A DNA stretch of 64,000 bases from Isoptericola variabilis 225 (GTDB lineage: Bacteria > Actinomycetota > Actinomycetes > Actinomycetales > Cellulomonadaceae), in contig NC_015588.1 in the NCBI RefSeq assembly GCF_000215105.1, positions 248,001-312,000 on the forward strand, in the 5' to 3' direction. Below are positions 9,927-18,372 of this stretch, piece after piece (position 1 is the first letter of the stretch; every line of letters begins with the position of its first letter). The translations under genes were made by a program, and so were the position numbers. The notes under the pieces are model-generated. The model saw nothing but the letters and a program-made list of their open reading frames with translations. It ran no database searches and was not told the DNA's origin.

Positions 9927-11012
9927 GTGCCGAACACGACCTCGCCCGAGAACACCGTCCCCCTGCGCGCCGCCGTCGCCGCGCTGCCCGCGTACGTGCC
10001 CGGAGCGCGCGGGTCCGCGGGCAGGGTGTGGAAGCTGTCGTCCAACGAGAACCCGTACTCGCCGCTGCCGTCGGTGCTGTCGGCGATCGTCGAGGCGGCG
10101 GGCGAGGTCAACCGCTACCCGGACATGTACGCGACCGAGCTCGTCGGCGCCCTGGCGGGGCACGTCGGCGTCGAGCCGGAGCAGGTCGTCGTCGGCAACG
10201 GCTCCGTGGCGGTGCTGCAGCACGTGCTCCAGGCCGTGGTCGAGGCGGGCGACGAGGTCGTGTTCCCCTGGCGCTCGTTCGAGGCGTACCCCATCGCGGT
10301 GGCCGTGGCGGGCGGTCGGGCGGTGACCGTGCCGGTCGCCGCGGACGGCCGCCTCGACCTGCCGGCCATGGCGGCCGCGGTGACCGACCGTACGCGCGTC
10401 GTGCTGGTGTGCACGCCCAACAACCCGACCGGCCCCGTGGTGCACGCCGAGGAGCTCGACGCGTTCCTCGCGGCGGTGCCGCGCGACGTGCTCGTGGTCC
10501 TCGACGAGGCGTACCTCGAGTTCGTCCGCGACCCGCAGGCCCCCGACGGGCTCGCGGTGCTGCGCCGCAACCCCAACGTCGTGCTGCTGCGCACGCTGTC
10601 GAAGGCGTACGGGCTGGCCGGCCTGCGCGTCGGCTACGCCGTCGCCGAGCCGCGGCTCGCGGCCGGCATCCGCGCGGTCTCGACGCCGTTCGGCGTCTCG
10701 CACGTCGCGCAGCGCGCGGCGATCGCCTCGCTCGCGCCGACCGCGCAGGGCGAGCTGCTCGAGCGGGTCGACGCGCTCGTCGCGGAGCGCGCGCGCGTGA
10801 CCGACGCGCTGCGCGAGCAGGGGTGGGAGCTGCCCGAGACCCAGGCGAACTTCGTGTGGTTCCCCCTCGGCGAGGCGACGACGGCGCGCGCGGCCGAGGC
10901 GACCGCGGCCGGCGTGCTCGTGCGCCCGTTCGCGGGCGACGGCCTGCGCGTGAGCATCGGCGAGGTCGAGGCCAACGACGCGTTCCTCGCGGTCGCGCGC
11001 AGCTGGCGCTGA
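9927..11012 (+). CDS. Aromatic/histidinol-phosphate aminotransferase (PLP)
   Basis: A fold-type I PLP aminotransferase of 361 residues. LSSNENPYSPLPSVL opens the domain, VVVGNGSVAVLQHV binds the cofactor phosphate side, TPNNPTGPVV and LDEAYLEF contact the pyridine ring, and the Schiff-base lysine is in TLSKAYGLAGLRVGYA. The N-terminal sequence (PLRAAVAALPAYVPG) resembles the Pat/HisC2 group that transaminates phenylpyruvate, rather than the HisC of his operons; no his genes are nearby. The GTG at 9927 is chosen because homology begins there. Whether it acts on phenylpyruvate, histidinol phosphate or both cannot be settled from sequence. Confidence 0.88.
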   Translation: MPNTTSPENTVPLRAAVAALPAYVPGARGSAGRVWKLSSNENPYSPLPSVLSAIVEAAGEVNRYPDMYATELVGALAGHVGVEPEQVVVGNGSVAVLQHVLQAVVEAGDEVVFPWRSFEAYPIAVAVAGGRAVTVPVAADGRLDLPAMAAAVTDRTRVVLVCTPNNPTGPVVHAEELDAFLAAVPRDVLVVLDEAYLEFVRDPQAPDGLAVLRRNPNVVLLRTLSKAYGLAGLRVGYAVAEPRLAAGIRAVSTPFGVSHVAQRAAIASLAPTAQGELLERVDALVAERARVTDALREQGWELPETQANFVWFPLGEATTARAAEATAAGVLVRPFAGDGLRVSIGEVEANDAFLAVARSWR

Positions 11013-11046
11013 CCGCTCGCTCCGGTCACCACCCGCCGCAGGGAGT

Positions 11047-11709
11047 TCAGAGCGAGCGGAGCGCCTCGGCGATCAGGATGTCGCCGCTGCCGAACCGCAC
11101 GAACCGGCCGACCGTCGCGGGCTCCCGCAGGGCCTGCGCGGCGACCTGCGCGACGTCGGCGCGCGGCACGCGCCCGCCGCCGCGCGGGACGGTCTCGCCC
11201 TCGGGCACGAGGCCGATGCGTCCCGTGGCCGGGTCGTCGGTGAGCGTGCCCGGCCCGAGGACGGTCCAGTCCAGGTCGGTGCCGCGCAGGTGGTCGTCGG
11301 CGGCGAGCTTGGCGTCCGCGTACGGGAAGAACGACGAGTCCTCGGGCACGCCGTGGTCCGGCGTCGACCCGATCCACGACACCATGACGTACCGCCGCAC
11401 CCCGGCCGCCTGCGCGGCGTCCATCGAGCGGATCGCGGCGTCGCGGTCGACGGCGTAGGTGCGGGCCGGGTTGCCGCCGCCCGCGCCCGCGGACCACACC
11501 ACGGCGTCCGCCCCGTGGAGCACCGTCTCGACGTCCTGCGCCGACGCGTTCTCGACGTCGAGCAGGACGGGGTCGGCGCCGAGGTCGGCCACGCGGTCGA
11601 TCTGCTCGGGGCGGCGCACGATCCCGACGACCTCGTCACCGGCGTCGGCGAGCAGGGGGACCAGGTGGCGGGCGACCTTGCCGAGCGCACCGATGACGAC
11701 GACCTTCAC
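11047..11709 (-). CDS. NAD(P)H-binding atypical SDR
   Basis: A 220-residue protein with an N-terminal Rossmann loop VIGALGKVARHLVPLLADAG (G-x-x-G-x-x-x pattern), followed by GIVRRPEQ, VWSAGAGGG and YVMVSWIG. This is the NmrA/YwnB-like NAD(P)-binding group, which usually lacks the Tyr/Lys catalytic pair. GCAGGAGG stands before the GTG at 11709. It lies 35 bases downstream of soxR on the same strand, so the two probably form an operon; a redox-cofactor role (quinone or flavin reduction, or NAD(P)H sensing) fits that context but is inferred. Confidence 0.85.
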   Translation of the reverse strand: MKVVVIGALGKVARHLVPLLADAGDEVVGIVRRPEQIDRVADLGADPVLLDVENASAQDVETVLHGADAVVWSAGAGGGNPARTYAVDRDAAIRSMDAAQAAGVRRYVMVSWIGSTPDHGVPEDSSFFPYADAKLAADDHLRGTDLDWTVLGPGTLTDDPATGRIGLVPEGETVPRGGGRVPRADVAQVAAQALREPATVGRFVRFGSGDILIAEALRSL

Positions 11710-11744
11710 GGGGACCTCCTGCGAGCGGGCGGGGACGACGGTTC

Positions 11745-12245
11745 CTACGGTCGCGCAGCCGCGTCCGCGCCGCCACCGCGTGCCTCGGCGCGCGCGGCGT
11801 CGGCGGGCGTGTCGCCCTCGAGGTAGCGCGGGCCGGGGCCGAGCGCGGCGGCGCGGTCGCCGGGGTTCTGCAGCGCGCAGCGCTCGAGCGACAGGCACCC
11901 GCAGCCGATGCACGAGTCAAGGTCGTCGCGCAGGCGCTCGAGCTCGGCGATGCGCGCGTCGAGCAGCGGGCGCCACGACGCCGACAGCCGGGTCCAGTCC
12001 TGCGCGGTCGGGGTCCGCCGGTCGGGCAGGGTCGCGAGCGCGTCGCGGATCTGGGTGAGCGTGAGGCCGACGCGCGACGCCGTGCGGATGAACGCCACGC
12101 GCCGCAGCACGCTGCGCCGGTACCGCCGCTGGTTGCCCGACGTGCGCTCCGAGGCGATGAGCCCGAGCGACTCGTAGTAGCGCAGGCCCGACGGCGCCAC
12201 GCCGCTGCGGCGCGCGACCTCGCCGATCGTCAGGTGCGGTTCCAT
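11745..12245 (-). CDS. soxR: Redox-sensitive transcriptional activator SoxR
   Basis: A MerR-family regulator of 166 residues. The winged helix-turn-helix reads LTIGEVARRSGVAPSGLRYYESLGLI at residues 5-30, a dimerisation helix follows (about 85-110), and the [2Fe-2S] ligands Cys112, Cys115, Cys117 and Cys123 sit in CIGCGCLSLERC, exactly the C-x2-C-x-C-x5-C spacing of SoxR. Oxidation of the cluster by redox-cycling compounds switches the bound promoter on. The C-terminal tail is alanine- and arginine-rich and longer than in enterobacteria. A near-canonical SoxR box lies 34 bases upstream of the start. The gene is divergent from a split transketolase. Confidence 0.95.
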   Translation of the reverse strand: MEPHLTIGEVARRSGVAPSGLRYYESLGLIASERTSGNQRRYRRSVLRRVAFIRTASRVGLTLTQIRDALATLPDRRTPTAQDWTRLSASWRPLLDARIAELERLRDDLDSCIGCGCLSLERCALQNPGDRAAALGPGPRYLEGDTPADAARAEARGGGADAAARP

Positions 12246-12274
12246 GCGCGGCGCGACCTCCGTCGTCGAACCTC

Positions 12275-12305
12275 TTGACCTCAAGCGTCCTTGAACTTAC
12301 AGGAT
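12275..12305 (+). promoter_or_regulatory. SoxR box within a promoter facing the transketolase pair
   Basis: The 18-bp site CCTCAAGCGTCCTTGAAC at 12279-12296 matches the enterobacterial SoxR consensus pattern CCTCAAG-N4-CTTGAGG in all but the last two bases. On the plus strand a -35 element TTGACC (12275-12280) and a weak -10 CAGGAT (12300-12305) are 19 bases apart, the over-long spacer expected of MerR-family-activated promoters. The transketolase ATG is at 12312, so the leader would be very short or absent. The same box lies upstream of soxR itself and could also mediate autoregulation. Confidence 0.75.
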
Positions 12306-12311
12306 CGCGGC

Positions 12312-13025
12312 ATGACGACGACACGCACCGTCCCGCCCGAGGTCCTCGACCTCGTCGCCCGCGTCACGGGCGACGAGAAGCACGACCCCAGCGCACACTC
12401 GACGCTCGTCGTCGTGTGGGTGCTCTACGACCAGGTCCTGCGCGTGTCGCCGGACACGGTCGACGACCCGCATCGCGACCGCTTCCTGCTGTCCAAGGGC
12501 CACGGCCCCGCGTCGACGTACGCGGTGCTCGCCGCGAAGGGCTTCTTCCCGGCCGCGTGGCTCGACGACGTCGCGTCCTGGTCCTCGCGCCTGGGCCACC
12601 ACCCCGACCGGACCCTCGTGCCCGGGATCGAGATCGGCAGCGGCTCGCTCGGGCACGGCCTGGCGATCGGCGTCGGGCTCGCGCTCGGCCTGCGCCTGCG
12701 GCGCTCGCCCGCGCGCGTCGTCGTGCTCGTGGGCGACGCCGAGCTCGACGAGGGCAGCAACCACGAGGCGATCGCCGTCGCGGGGCGGTTCGGGCTCGGC
12801 AACCTCACGTGCGTCGTCGTCGACAACCACAGCGACGGGTACGGCTGGCCCGGCGGGATCGCGGCGCGGTTCGCGGTCGAGGGGTGGGCCGCCGCCGACG
12901 TCGCGGCGCGCGACCACGCGGCGCTGCGCGACGCGCTGCTGCGCACCGAGCCGGACCGGCCGAGCGTCGTCGTCGCCGACACGACGGTGGAGGTCGCTCG
13001 CGCGGGCACGGAGGTGGCGGCATGA
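12312..13025 (+). CDS. Transketolase, N-terminal (TPP-binding) subunit
   Basis: A 237-residue protein equal to the thiamine-diphosphate-binding domain of transketolase. LSKGHGPASTYAVLAAKGF and GHHPD are the substrate and cofactor histidine regions, GSGSLGHGLAIGVGLALG follows, and the ThDP/Mg2+ motif is GDAELDEGSNHEA...VDNHSDG. The second half of the enzyme is encoded by the overlapping gene at 13022, so the active enzyme is a heteromer. The enzyme moves two-carbon ketol units in the pentose phosphate pathway. Its ATG at 12312 is only 7 bases from the putative -10 of the SoxR-type promoter. Confidence 0.9.
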   Translation: MTTTRTVPPEVLDLVARVTGDEKHDPSAHSTLVVVWVLYDQVLRVSPDTVDDPHRDRFLLSKGHGPASTYAVLAAKGFFPAAWLDDVASWSSRLGHHPDRTLVPGIEIGSGSLGHGLAIGVGLALGLRLRRSPARVVVLVGDAELDEGSNHEAIAVAGRFGLGNLTCVVVDNHSDGYGWPGGIAARFAVEGWAAADVAARDHAALRDALLRTEPDRPSVVVADTTVEVARAGTEVAA

Positions 13026-13915
13026 GCATGCGGGACCGGTTCTACGCCGAGCTCGACCCGGTGCTCGAGCGGCACCCCGACGCGGTCGTCGTCCTCGCCG
13101 TCATCGGCGCGGCCCAGGCCTCCCGGGCGTCGGCGCGCCACCCGGGGCGCGTCGTCGACGTGGGCATCCGCGAGCAGGCGATGGTCGGCGTCGCGGGCGG
13201 GCTCGCGCTCGCCGGGCTGCGCCCGATCGTGCACACGTACGCGCCGTTCCTCGTCGAGCGCGCCTACGAGCAGGTCAAGCTCGACCTCGGCCACCAGGAC
13301 GTCGGCGCGCTGCTCGTGAGCACCGGCGCGTCTTACGACGCCAGCACCGCCGGCCGCACGCACCAGGCGCCCGCCGACGTCGCGCTCGTCGCCGCGCTGC
13401 CCGGCTGGGGCGTGCACGTGCCGGGGCACGCCGACGAGCTCGCCGCCCTCGTGCACCGCGAGGCCGGCGCGACCGGGCGCGCGTACGTGCGCATGTCGGC
13501 GCAGCACAACGCGCGGGCGTACCCCGTCGACGGGCGCCTGCACCTCGTGCGGGACGGCGGTGCGGGCTCGCCGCTCGTCGTGGCCGTCGGGCCGATGCTC
13601 GACACGGTGCTCGCCGCGGTCGCGGACCTGCCCGTGCGCGTCGCGTACACCGCGACGCCGCACCCGCTCGACACCGAGGGCCTGCGCGCGCTCGCCGGCC
13701 CCGTGCCGGCGCTCGCCGTCGTCGAGCCGTACCTCGAGGGCACGAGCGCGCACGCGGTCGCCGCGGCGCTCGCCGACCGGCCGAGCCGGGCGGTGCACGT
13801 GGGCGTGCCGCGCGACGCCGAGCTGCGCCGGTACGGCACGCCGCGCGACCACGCGGCCGCGCACGGGCTCGACGCCGCCGGGGTGCGGCGGCGGGTCAAG
13901 GAGCTCCTGGGCTGA
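13022..13915 (+). CDS. Transketolase, C-terminal subunit
   Basis: A 297-residue protein with the pyrimidine-binding domain (RVVDVGIREQAMVGVAGGLALAGLRPIVHTYAPF, where Glu of GIREQ should activate ThDP) and the C-terminal transketolase domain (from about residue 180). It overlaps the upstream subunit by ATGA at 13022. STGASYDASTAGRTHQAPADVALV resembles the DXS/transketolase C-subunit pattern. Stand-alone pairs of this kind occur in archaea and many actinobacteria, often beside a full-length tkt elsewhere. A specific sugar substrate cannot be assigned. Confidence 0.88.
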   Translation: MSMRDRFYAELDPVLERHPDAVVVLAVIGAAQASRASARHPGRVVDVGIREQAMVGVAGGLALAGLRPIVHTYAPFLVERAYEQVKLDLGHQDVGALLVSTGASYDASTAGRTHQAPADVALVAALPGWGVHVPGHADELAALVHREAGATGRAYVRMSAQHNARAYPVDGRLHLVRDGGAGSPLVVAVGPMLDTVLAAVADLPVRVAYTATPHPLDTEGLRALAGPVPALAVVEPYLEGTSAHAVAAALADRPSRAVHVGVPRDAELRRYGTPRDHAAAHGLDAAGVRRRVKELLG

Positions 13916-13926
13916 GGAGCGGTCCA

Positions 13927-13957
13927 CGGGTCGCCCGGGTGAACGCCGGGCGACCCG
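13927..13957 (+). terminator. Strong hairpin after the transketolase pair
   Basis: CGGGTCGCCCGG (13927-13938) and its exact reverse complement (13946-13957) enclose a 7-base loop, starting 12 bases after the stop codon. There is no T tract, the usual situation for terminators in GC-rich actinobacteria. It separates the transketolase genes from the ABC operon. Confidence 0.75.
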
Positions 13958-14127
13958 CGGGTGCCGCGGCGCGGCGCCGGTGACGGTTGCGACGACGGTC
14001 GATGAACGGTTCCCGACGGCCGCCACCGGCATGCCGCAAAAGCGGACGAAACGGGCGCGTGTCGTTCCTACGATGACCGAGGCCACCAGGCCGAGAGACC
14101 CCGTCCCCGTGCGAGCGGACCACCCCT

Positions 14128-15060
14128 GTGACCTCAGTCGACACCCCACCCGTGCGCGCCGTGCCCCGCGGCCGGCTCGGCACCCGGCGACGCCGCTCGG
14201 CGCTGCTGTGGTTCCTGCTCCTCGCCGGGCCCAACGTCGCCCTGCTGCTCGTGTTCGTGTACAGGCCGCTGCTGCAGAGCCTGTACCTGTCGACGCTGCA
14301 GTGGAACCTCGGGTCGCCCGTGGCGCGCTCGATCGGGCTCGGCAACTACGTCGAGTGGTTCACCGCCCCCAGCACCGGGACCGTCGTCACGACGACCGCG
14401 GTCTTCACGGTCGCGACCGTGGGTGGGGCGCTGGTGCTCGGGCTCGCGCTCGCGCTGCTGCTCGACCGCAGGCTGCGCGGGCGCGACCTCGCGCGCACCG
14501 TCGCGTTCGCGCCCTACGTGCTGTCGGGCTTCGCGGTCGGCATCTTGTGGCTGTTCATGTTCGACCCGCGGTACGGGCTCGTGCAGGAGCTGCTCGGCGC
14601 CGTCGGCCTCGCGTCGCCCCAGTGGTACACGGCTCGCCCGTGGCCCCTGGTCATGGTGATCGTCGTCTACCTGTGGAAGAACCTCGGCTACGTCGCGCTC
14701 ATCTATCTCGCGGGCCTGCAGTCCGTGCCCCAGGACCTCAAGGACGCCGCGGCGCTCGACGGCGCCTCGTCGGCCCGCACGCTGGGCTCGATCGTCCTGC
14801 CGCTGCTCACCCCGACGACGTTCTTCCTGCTCGTGACGATGCTGCTGTCGTCGCTGCAGTCCTTCGACATCATCAAGGCGATGACCTCCGGCGGCCCGCT
14901 GGGCTCGACGACGACGCTCATGTACTCGATCTACCAGGAGGGCTTCGTCAACGGCCGCGCGGGGTACGCGTCCGCGGTCGCGACCGTCCTGTTCGTGGTG
15001 CTGCTCGTCGTCACCGCGGTGCAGATGCGCTTCGTCCAGCGGAAGGTCCACTACGCATGA
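14128..15060 (+). CDS. ABC sugar/glycerophosphodiester permease, UgpA-type
   Basis: A 310-residue inner-membrane permease with about six transmembrane segments, starting ALLWFLLLAGPNVALLLVFVY. The cytoplasmic EAA loop is DAAALDGASSARTLGSIVLPLL near residue 208, which docks the ATPase. The family is MalF/UgpA-like (carbohydrate uptake type 1). It opens a four-gene operon in which all following starts overlap or closely follow the previous stop. A possible -10 TACGAT is at 14069-14074. No ATPase gene is present, so a shared MsiK/UgpC-type ATPase encoded elsewhere is expected. Confidence 0.9.
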   Translation: MTSVDTPPVRAVPRGRLGTRRRRSALLWFLLLAGPNVALLLVFVYRPLLQSLYLSTLQWNLGSPVARSIGLGNYVEWFTAPSTGTVVTTTAVFTVATVGGALVLGLALALLLDRRLRGRDLARTVAFAPYVLSGFAVGILWLFMFDPRYGLVQELLGAVGLASPQWYTARPWPLVMVIVVYLWKNLGYVALIYLAGLQSVPQDLKDAAALDGASSARTLGSIVLPLLTPTTFFLLVTMLLSSLQSFDIIKAMTSGGPLGSTTTLMYSIYQEGFVNGRAGYASAVATVLFVVLLVVTAVQMRFVQRKVHYA

Positions 15061-16007
15061 GCGTCCTCACGCCCCGCCGCCCGGAGCCCGCCGCACCGGA
15101 CCCGACCACCCCGGGGACGCAGGCGGCCCCGCCGACCGGGGCACCGCCGTCGGGCACGCGCGCGACCCCGACGCCGCGGCGCCGCCGACGCCGGGTGCTC
15201 CCCGTGGGCGGCTACCTCGCGCTCGTCCTCGCGACCGTGGTGCTCGGCGCGCCGCTGGTGTGGATGGTGCTCGCGAGCGTCAAGACGCCGGCCGACCTCT
15301 ACCAGGTCCCGCTGCAGTGGCTGCCGACCGAGGTCACGCTCGACAACTACGCGCAGGCGGCCCGGACGATCCCGCTGGGCCGGCTGCTGCTCAACAGCAT
15401 CGGGCTGACGGTCGTCGGCGCGGGCCTCAAGGTCGTGCTCGGCCTGTGCTGCGCCTACGCGCTCGTGTTCCTCGACATCCCGTTCAAGAAGGTCGTGTTC
15501 GGGCTCGTCATCGCGACGCTCATGATCCCGCCGCAGATCACGATCATCCCCAACTACACGCTGGTCGCGAGCCTGGGCTGGCTCAACACCTACCAGGGGA
15601 TCCTCGTGCCGGGCCTGGCCAGCGCGTTCGGCACGTTCCTGTTCCGGCAGCACTTCCTCACGCTGCCGCGCTCGGTCCTCGAGGCCGCCGAGCTCGACGG
15701 CGCGGGCCACTGGCGCCGGCTGTGGCGGTTCGTCGTGCCCATGAGCACGCCGACGCTCGCGGCCGTCGCGCTCGTGTCCGTCGTGACCGAGTGGAACGAC
15801 TACCTGTGGCCGTTCCTCGTCGTCGACGACCCGAGCAGGATGACGCTGCCCGTCGGGCTCACGCTCCTGCAGAACGTCGACGGCATGACGAGCTGGGGCG
15901 TGCTGCTCGCCGCGACCGTCGTCGTGACGCTGCCCATCCTCGCCGTCTTCCTCGTGCTGCAGCGACGCCTCGTCGCCGGCCTCACCGCGGGGGCCGTCAC
16001 CGGCTGA
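15057..16007 (+). CDS. ABC permease, UgpE/MalG-type
   Basis: A 316-residue permease with a long Pro/Thr/Arg-rich cytoplasmic N-terminus (residues 1-46) before the first membrane segment YLALVLATVVLGAPLVWMVL. The EAA motif is EAAELDGAGHWRRLWRFVVPM near residue 212, and EWNDYLWPFLVV is characteristic of the MalG/UgpE branch. ATGA overlap at 15057 couples it to the partner permease. The two would form the heterodimeric channel of the glycerophosphodiester-type importer inferred from the neighbouring phosphodiesterase. Confidence 0.9.
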   Translation: MSVLTPRRPEPAAPDPTTPGTQAAPPTGAPPSGTRATPTPRRRRRRVLPVGGYLALVLATVVLGAPLVWMVLASVKTPADLYQVPLQWLPTEVTLDNYAQAARTIPLGRLLLNSIGLTVVGAGLKVVLGLCCAYALVFLDIPFKKVVFGLVIATLMIPPQITIIPNYTLVASLGWLNTYQGILVPGLASAFGTFLFRQHFLTLPRSVLEAAELDGAGHWRRLWRFVVPMSTPTLAAVALVSVVTEWNDYLWPFLVVDDPSRMTLPVGLTLLQNVDGMTSWGVLLAATVVVTLPILAVFLVLQRRLVAGLTAGAVTG

Positions 16008-16111
16008 CCCCGCCCCGCACCGTTACCGCCGTCCCTCCCGCCGCCCGGACCCCGGGCGCCGTCCCTGCACGCCCCGCGCACCGACCCGGTGCACGACCCG
16101 AAGGAGCACCC

Positions 16112-17485
16112 GTGTCCCACCGTCCCGCACGGCGCACGTCCCGCCGCCGGCCGCTCGTCGTGGCGTCCGCGCTCACGGTCGCCGCAGCCCTCACCGCGAC
16201 CGCCTGCGCCGGGCCGAGCGTCGACGCCCCGGCCTCGGCCGGCGAGCCGACCACCGAGGCGATCGACTGGTCGCAGCTCGAGCCCGCCTCCGAGATCACG
16301 TGGTGGAGCAACCACCCCGGCCAGTCGAAGGCCGTCGAGGAGGAGCTCATCGCGCGCTTCGAGGCGGAGCACCCGGAGATCTCGGTCGACCTCGTGACCG
16401 CCGGCGCCAACTACGACGAGGTCGCCCAGCGCTTCCAGGCGGCGTCGCAGACCGACCAGCTGCCCGACCTCGTCATCGCGTCGGACGTGTGGTGGTTCCG
16501 GTACCACCTCAACGACCAGATCATGCCGCTCGACGACGTCTTCGAGCACCTCGACGCCGACGTGGACGACTTCCAGCCCGCGCTGTACGCCGACTACGAG
16601 TACGAGGGCCAGCACTGGGCCGCGCCGTACGCGCGCTCGACGCCGCTGTTCTACTACAACAAGGACCTGTGGCAGGCGGCCGGCCTGCCCGACCGCGGGC
16701 CCGAGACGTGGGCCGAGCTCGAGGAGTGGGACGCCGCGCTCGCCGAGCACCTGCCCGAGGGCGGCTCGACGTTCGGCCTCTCGACCGGGCCCTCGTGGGG
16801 CGCCTGGTGGTTCGAGAACATGATCTGGGGCCACGGCGGCCAGTACTCGGACGGGTTCGAGCTCACGCTCGACACCGAGGAGGCCGTCGCGGGCGGCCAG
16901 TTCCTGCACGACCTGTTCCACTCGTCCGGGATCGCGACCCTGTCGGCCGACGACGCCATGGCGGACTTCTCGTCGGGCCTCATCGCCTCGACGATCGGCT
17001 CGACCGGCTCGCTCAAGGGCGCGCTCGACGCCGCCTCGTTCGAGGTCGGCACGGCCTACCTGCCCGACGGCCCCGCGGGCGGCGGCACCCCGACGGGCGG
17101 CACCGGCCTGGCCATCCCGTCGTCGAAGACGCCCGAGGAGCAGCTCGCGGCCGCGATGTTCCTCGAGTTCCTCACCAACACCGAGAACACCGCCTACTTC
17201 TCGCAGAGCACCGGCTACATGCCCGTGCGCACCTCCGCCGTCGAGAGCGAGACCATGACGGCGACCTACGCCGAGACGCCGCAGTTCCGCACCGCGGTGG
17301 ACCAGCTCGCCGACAAGGCCCGGCCGCAGGACGACGTGCGCGTGTTCGTGCCGGGCGCCGACGCGCTGCTCAACGACGCCATCGAGCAGATCGTCATCGA
17401 CGGCACGGACCCGCGGACCGCGTTCGAGTCGATCGCCCCGCAGATCGAGACGGCGCACGCCGAGAACGTGGAGCCGTACCTGTGA
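16112..17485 (+). CDS. Extracellular solute-binding lipoprotein, UgpB-like
   Basis: A 457-residue binding protein. An Arg-rich start, a hydrophobic stretch PLVVASALTVAAALTATAC and a cysteine near residue 30 form a signal peptide with probable lipid attachment. The mature domain begins ITWWSNHPGQSKAVEEELIARF. The C-terminal half carries GGTPTGGTGLAIPSSKTPEEQ and NTAYFSQSTGYMPVRTSAV, segments typical of UgpB-class glycerol-3-phosphate/glycerophosphocholine binders. GAAGGAG lies before the GTG at 16112. The ligand is inferred from these segments and from the coupled phosphodiesterase gene. Confidence 0.88.
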   Translation: MSHRPARRTSRRRPLVVASALTVAAALTATACAGPSVDAPASAGEPTTEAIDWSQLEPASEITWWSNHPGQSKAVEEELIARFEAEHPEISVDLVTAGANYDEVAQRFQAASQTDQLPDLVIASDVWWFRYHLNDQIMPLDDVFEHLDADVDDFQPALYADYEYEGQHWAAPYARSTPLFYYNKDLWQAAGLPDRGPETWAELEEWDAALAEHLPEGGSTFGLSTGPSWGAWWFENMIWGHGGQYSDGFELTLDTEEAVAGGQFLHDLFHSSGIATLSADDAMADFSSGLIASTIGSTGSLKGALDAASFEVGTAYLPDGPAGGGTPTGGTGLAIPSSKTPEEQLAAAMFLEFLTNTENTAYFSQSTGYMPVRTSAVESETMTATYAETPQFRTAVDQLADKARPQDDVRVFVPGADALLNDAIEQIVIDGTDPRTAFESIAPQIETAHAENVEPYL

Positions 17486-18372
17486 GCCTCGGTCCGGCCG
17501 TCCCGGCCGGCGGCGGACCCGCCGTCGTCGCGCACCGCGGCAACAGCGCGGTCGCCCCGCAGAACACGCTCGCCGCGCTCGAGGCGGCGTGGCGCGCGGG
17601 CGCGGGCAGCATCGAGATCGACGTCCGGCTCACCCGGGACGGCGAGGTCGTCGTCATCCACGACGAGACCGTCGACGCGACGACGTCGGGCACCGGGGCG
17701 CTCGCCGACCTCGACCTCGCCGCCGTGCGGGAGCTCGACGCCGGGTCCTGGTTCTCGCCCGCCTACGCGGGCCAGCGGGTCCCGACGTTCGCCGAGGTGG
17801 TCGAGCTGCTGCTCGCCCGCCCGGGCGTCGAGCTGCTGCTCGAGGTCAAGGGCGCCTGGACGGCCGAGCAGGTCCGGCGCCTGACGACGCCGCTGCGCGA
17901 CGCCGGGCTCGCGGACCGGGTCGTGGCGCAGAGCTTCTGGCCGGAGACGGTCGCGGCGCTGCGCGAGGTGGAGCCGGGGCTGCGGCGCGGGCTGCTGGTC
18001 GCGGCGCTCGACGACGGGCTGCTGGCCCGGTGCGCCGAGCTGGGCGTCGTGGCGTGCAACCCGCTGGGCACGCTCCTGCTCGAGGACCCGGGGCTGGTCG
18101 ACCGCCTCCACGACGCGGGCCTCCAGGTCACGGTGTGGACCCTGAACGAGCCGGAGGAGTGGGCGCAGGCGGTGCGGCTCGGCGTGGACGGGATCATCAC
18201 CGACCGTCCCGACCGGCTGGTCGGCTGGCTTGCCGGCGTGCGCGTGGGGGCCGGCCGTGAAGGGCGTGTGCGCTCCCGGTGGCGTTTGGAGGAAACCTCC
18301 AAACGCGGGGGGCGAGCCTTGGGCGGCACACCGGCAGACCGCACCCTCGGGGTGCAACCTACGCTTGCGTAG
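17482..18372 (+). CDS. Glycerophosphodiester phosphodiesterase
   Basis: Hydrolyses glycerophosphodiesters to glycerol 3-phosphate and an alcohol. The catalytic core is AHRGNSAVAPQNTLAALEAA (His17-region), then EIDVRLTRDGEVVVIHDETVDATT with the metal-binding Glu/Asp and second His; LLLEVKG and VWTLNEPEEW...GVDGIITDRPD complete the TIM barrel. GTGA overlap with the binding-protein gene links uptake to breakdown. Homology ends near residue 252 (LVGWLAG). The last 44 residues are read through the hairpin-rich region 18240-18372 and look like an accidental extension. Confidence 0.9.
   Translation: MSLGPAVPAGGGPAVVAHRGNSAVAPQNTLAALEAAWRAGAGSIEIDVRLTRDGEVVVIHDETVDATTSGTGALADLDLAAVRELDAGSWFSPAYAGQRVPTFAEVVELLLARPGVELLLEVKGAWTAEQVRRLTTPLRDAGLADRVVAQSFWPETVAALREVEPGLRRGLLVAALDDGLLARCAELGVVACNPLGTLLLEDPGLVDRLHDAGLQVTVWTLNEPEEWAQAVRLGVDGIITDRPDRLVGWLAGVRVGAGREGRVRSRWRLEETSKRGGRALGGTPADRTLGVQPTLA
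18282..18306 (+). terminator. Perfect hairpin inside the 3' end of the phosphodiesterase frame
   Basis: GCGTTTGGAGG (18282-18292) and CCTCCAAACGC (18296-18306) are exact reverse complements around AAA. A second hairpin, GCACCC-TCG-GGGTGC, is at 18341-18355. They lie after the conserved end of the phosphodiesterase but before its stop codon, which is unusual for terminators. A role in termination or mRNA stability between the ugp-like and dehydrogenase operons is likely but unproven. Confidence 0.55.
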
